A DNA stretch of 6,343 nt, from positions 1 to 6,343 of the forward strand of contig DAOVMN010000135.1 in the NCBI GenBank assembly GCA_030630685.1, read 5' to 3'. Positions 5,579 through 6,343 of this stretch are shown here, one piece after another. The stretch is from Thermoplasmata archaeon (GTDB lineage: Archaea > Thermoplasmatota > DAOVMN01). Each line of letters begins with the position of its first letter. Position 1 is the first letter of the stretch. Under the pieces are notes generated by a model. The model was not told the origin of the DNA and made no database searches. It saw nothing but the letters and a program-made list of their open reading frames with translations. Both the position numbers and the translations under genes were made by a program.

Positions 5579-6045
5579 AACCGGCCTTCCCCCTCGAGAG
5601 AGAACTCCCTGTCGAGTCTCTCCTGGATGCTGTCCACGGCCTTGCGATACTGCTCGATGACCGTTGTCATGTGCTTCTCAACGACATTCCAGGCACGGGA
5701 GAGGTTGCTGAATCTCAGGCGGTAGCCTTTGTGAATATACCCTGTATCCTCGGAATTGAATGATGTTTCCTCCAGCAAGTTCATGGATTTGAGCCTGTTC
5801 AGATGCCGGTAGACCGTGGCCCGGGTTGTTTTCAGGAATGATTCAAGCTCGTCGATCTCCCAGAGCTTGTTCCTTCGCTTGATGAAGCAGTCCATGAAAA
5901 GCCGGTAGGGTACACTTTTCAGTATGGCTTCTTTGGTCCTGTTCTCCGGGAGGTAGCCGATCCGGGTAAGGAACGAGATCACTTGGTTTTCCAGTTCGTC
6001 GCCCATCGGTTCCCATGTCGAATTGAGTACTATTCGAAACGCCAT
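5575..6045 (-). CDS. Winged-helix transcriptional regulator, 156 residues
   Basis: Residues 46-112 form a winged helix-turn-helix. A helix near 61-71 (LWEIDELESFL) is followed by the recognition helix TTRATVYRHLNRLKSMNLL (73-91), then the wing (about 94-112, with KGYRLRF). A long charged helix follows at about 113-147 and probably dimerises. The pattern resembles archaeal MarR/ArsR-like regulators, but I cannot name the subfamily. No ligand-binding or metal motif is evident. The ATG at 6043-6045 was chosen because a TATA-like box is centred 26 bases upstream, giving a leaderless mRNA. A TTG at 6064-6066 would add seven residues but overlaps the edge of that box. The gene overlaps the PKD gene by ATGA, so the regulator and the surface protein are made from one mRNA. 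It may regulate its own operon through the inverted elements at 6094-6117. Confidence 0.85.
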   Translation of the reverse strand: MAFRIVLNSTWEPMGDELENQVISFLTRIGYLPENRTKEAILKSVPYRLFMDCFIKRRNKLWEIDELESFLKTTRATVYRHLNRLKSMNLLEETSFNSEDTGYIHKGYRLRFSNLSRAWNVVEKHMTTVIEQYRKAVDSIQERLDREFSLEGEGRL

Positions 6046-6067
6046 GCGATGAAAAGGACGGTTCAAA

Positions 6068-6075
6068 ATAATAAA
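6068..6075 (-). promoter_or_regulatory. Promoter of the regulator-PKD operon, probably leaderless
   Basis: TTTATTAT on the minus strand is centred about 26 bases upstream of the ATG at 6043-6045. The geometry matches the membrane-protein promoter at 3116-3124 almost exactly, which supports both start choices. No Shine-Dalgarno sequence precedes the ATG. Confidence 0.6.
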
Positions 6076-6093
6076 TCTTTGGTGGACTCACCT

Positions 6094-6117
6094 GGGTTCA
6101 AGTACTTCCGAATACCC
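6094..6117. promoter_or_regulatory. Operator-like imperfect inverted repeat upstream of the operon promoter
   Basis: An AAGTACTT palindrome at 6100-6107 is flanked by TTC (6097-6099) and GAA (6110-6112), then by GGGT (6094-6097) and ACCC (6114-6117). Spacing on the two sides differs by two bases or so. It lies about 20 bases upstream of the TATA box, where an archaeal activator or repressor could bind. The regulator encoded just downstream is the obvious candidate, by inference only. Confidence 0.35.
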
Positions 6118-6139
6118 CATTTCAAAACAGTGAAATATC

Positions 6140-6179
6140 TGAGGTTCCCCTCATGCACTTAGGAAAGGAGGGAACCTCA
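6140..6179. repeat. 10-bp perfect inverted repeat with overlapping direct repeats
   Basis: TGAGGTTCCC (6140-6149) and GGGAACCTCA (6170-6179) are exact inverse complements around a 20-base spacer. The octamer CTCATGCA follows or overlaps each arm as a direct repeat (6150-6157, 6176-6183). No T-run follows in either direction, so it is not a typical terminator. It could be a protein-binding site or a remnant of a mobile element end. Confidence 0.6.
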
Positions 6180-6343
6180 TGCATTCGATCGAGTGCCGGA
6201 GGTGCGAGCCGCATACACCGCGTTATACGCCGTTGGTTGTTTCCTTTGTTAGTGATTTGGCTATCTGCTGTGGACCTAATCGTTCTCCCATGTGAAAATT
6301 GTGCTCCGTTTTCTTTGTTGGAACGTAATATCAAAATAATCAA
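6180..6343. other. Right-hand non-coding end of the window
   Basis: No gene is supported here. A minus-strand frame is open from the right edge to 6122, but it crosses the inverted repeat, has no recognisable domain and reads as unstructured, basic sequence. The stretch includes a GC-rich segment (6190-6230) ending in GCATACACCGCGTTATACG, whose core recurs near the left edge of the window. Confidence 0.5.

Noticed and set aside
6081..6120. GGTTCAAG-containing stretch resembling a tRNA T-arm
   Set aside because: The bases on either side of the loop do not pair as a 5-bp T-stem, and no acceptor, D or anticodon arms can be drawn.
6122..6343. Minus-strand open frame entering from the right edge
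   Set aside because: It runs through the 10-bp inverted repeat and GC-rich motif, shows no domain and has no ribosome site in view; probably non-coding.

Overview
The window looks archaeal, most likely euryarchaeal, with a Thermoplasmatota-type lineage as a low-confidence guess. The evidence is an archaeal-type RtcB RNA ligase, AT-rich TATA-like boxes about 25 bases upstream of ATG codons (so probably leaderless mRNAs), and a short winged-helix regulator coupled to a membrane-anchored PKD protein. No rRNA, tRNA, CRISPR array, transposase or integrase was found.

Layout from left to right. Positions 1-28 hold the first codons of a minus-strand gene that runs off the left edge. Positions 123-335 (minus) encode a 70-residue HicB-like antitoxin-fold protein with no visible HicA partner. 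Positions 336-733 hold no confident gene. They contain a cluster of three small hairpins, a pair of direct repeats, two possible minus-strand promoters, and a strong Shine-Dalgarno sequence before an ATG that is in frame with the HicB-like gene. Positions 734-3094 (minus) encode a 786-residue membrane protein of about ten helices with no recognised family. Positions 3095-3512 are a divergent intergenic region with an operator-like repeat cluster, a strong plus-strand TATA box, and a candidate long leader or small RNA. Positions 3513-4970 (plus) encode a complete 485-residue RtcB. Converging on it from the right, on the minus strand, is a two-gene operon (6045 to 5081): a winged-helix regulator, then a secreted, membrane-anchored single PKD-domain protein, joined by an ATGA overlap. 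The final 300 bases are non-coding and carry a 10-bp inverted repeat and a GTTATAC-containing motif. A related motif occurs, inverted, near the left edge.

The only gene with a firmly known role is rtcB (RNA ligation in tRNA splicing and RNA repair). The PKD/regulator pair probably works as one unit at the cell surface. The 786-residue protein shares an intergenic region with rtcB but is not obviously linked to it in function. No clear new defence system or mobile system is visible. The best leads are the rtcB leader, the hairpin cluster upstream of the HicB-like gene, and the unclassified membrane protein.
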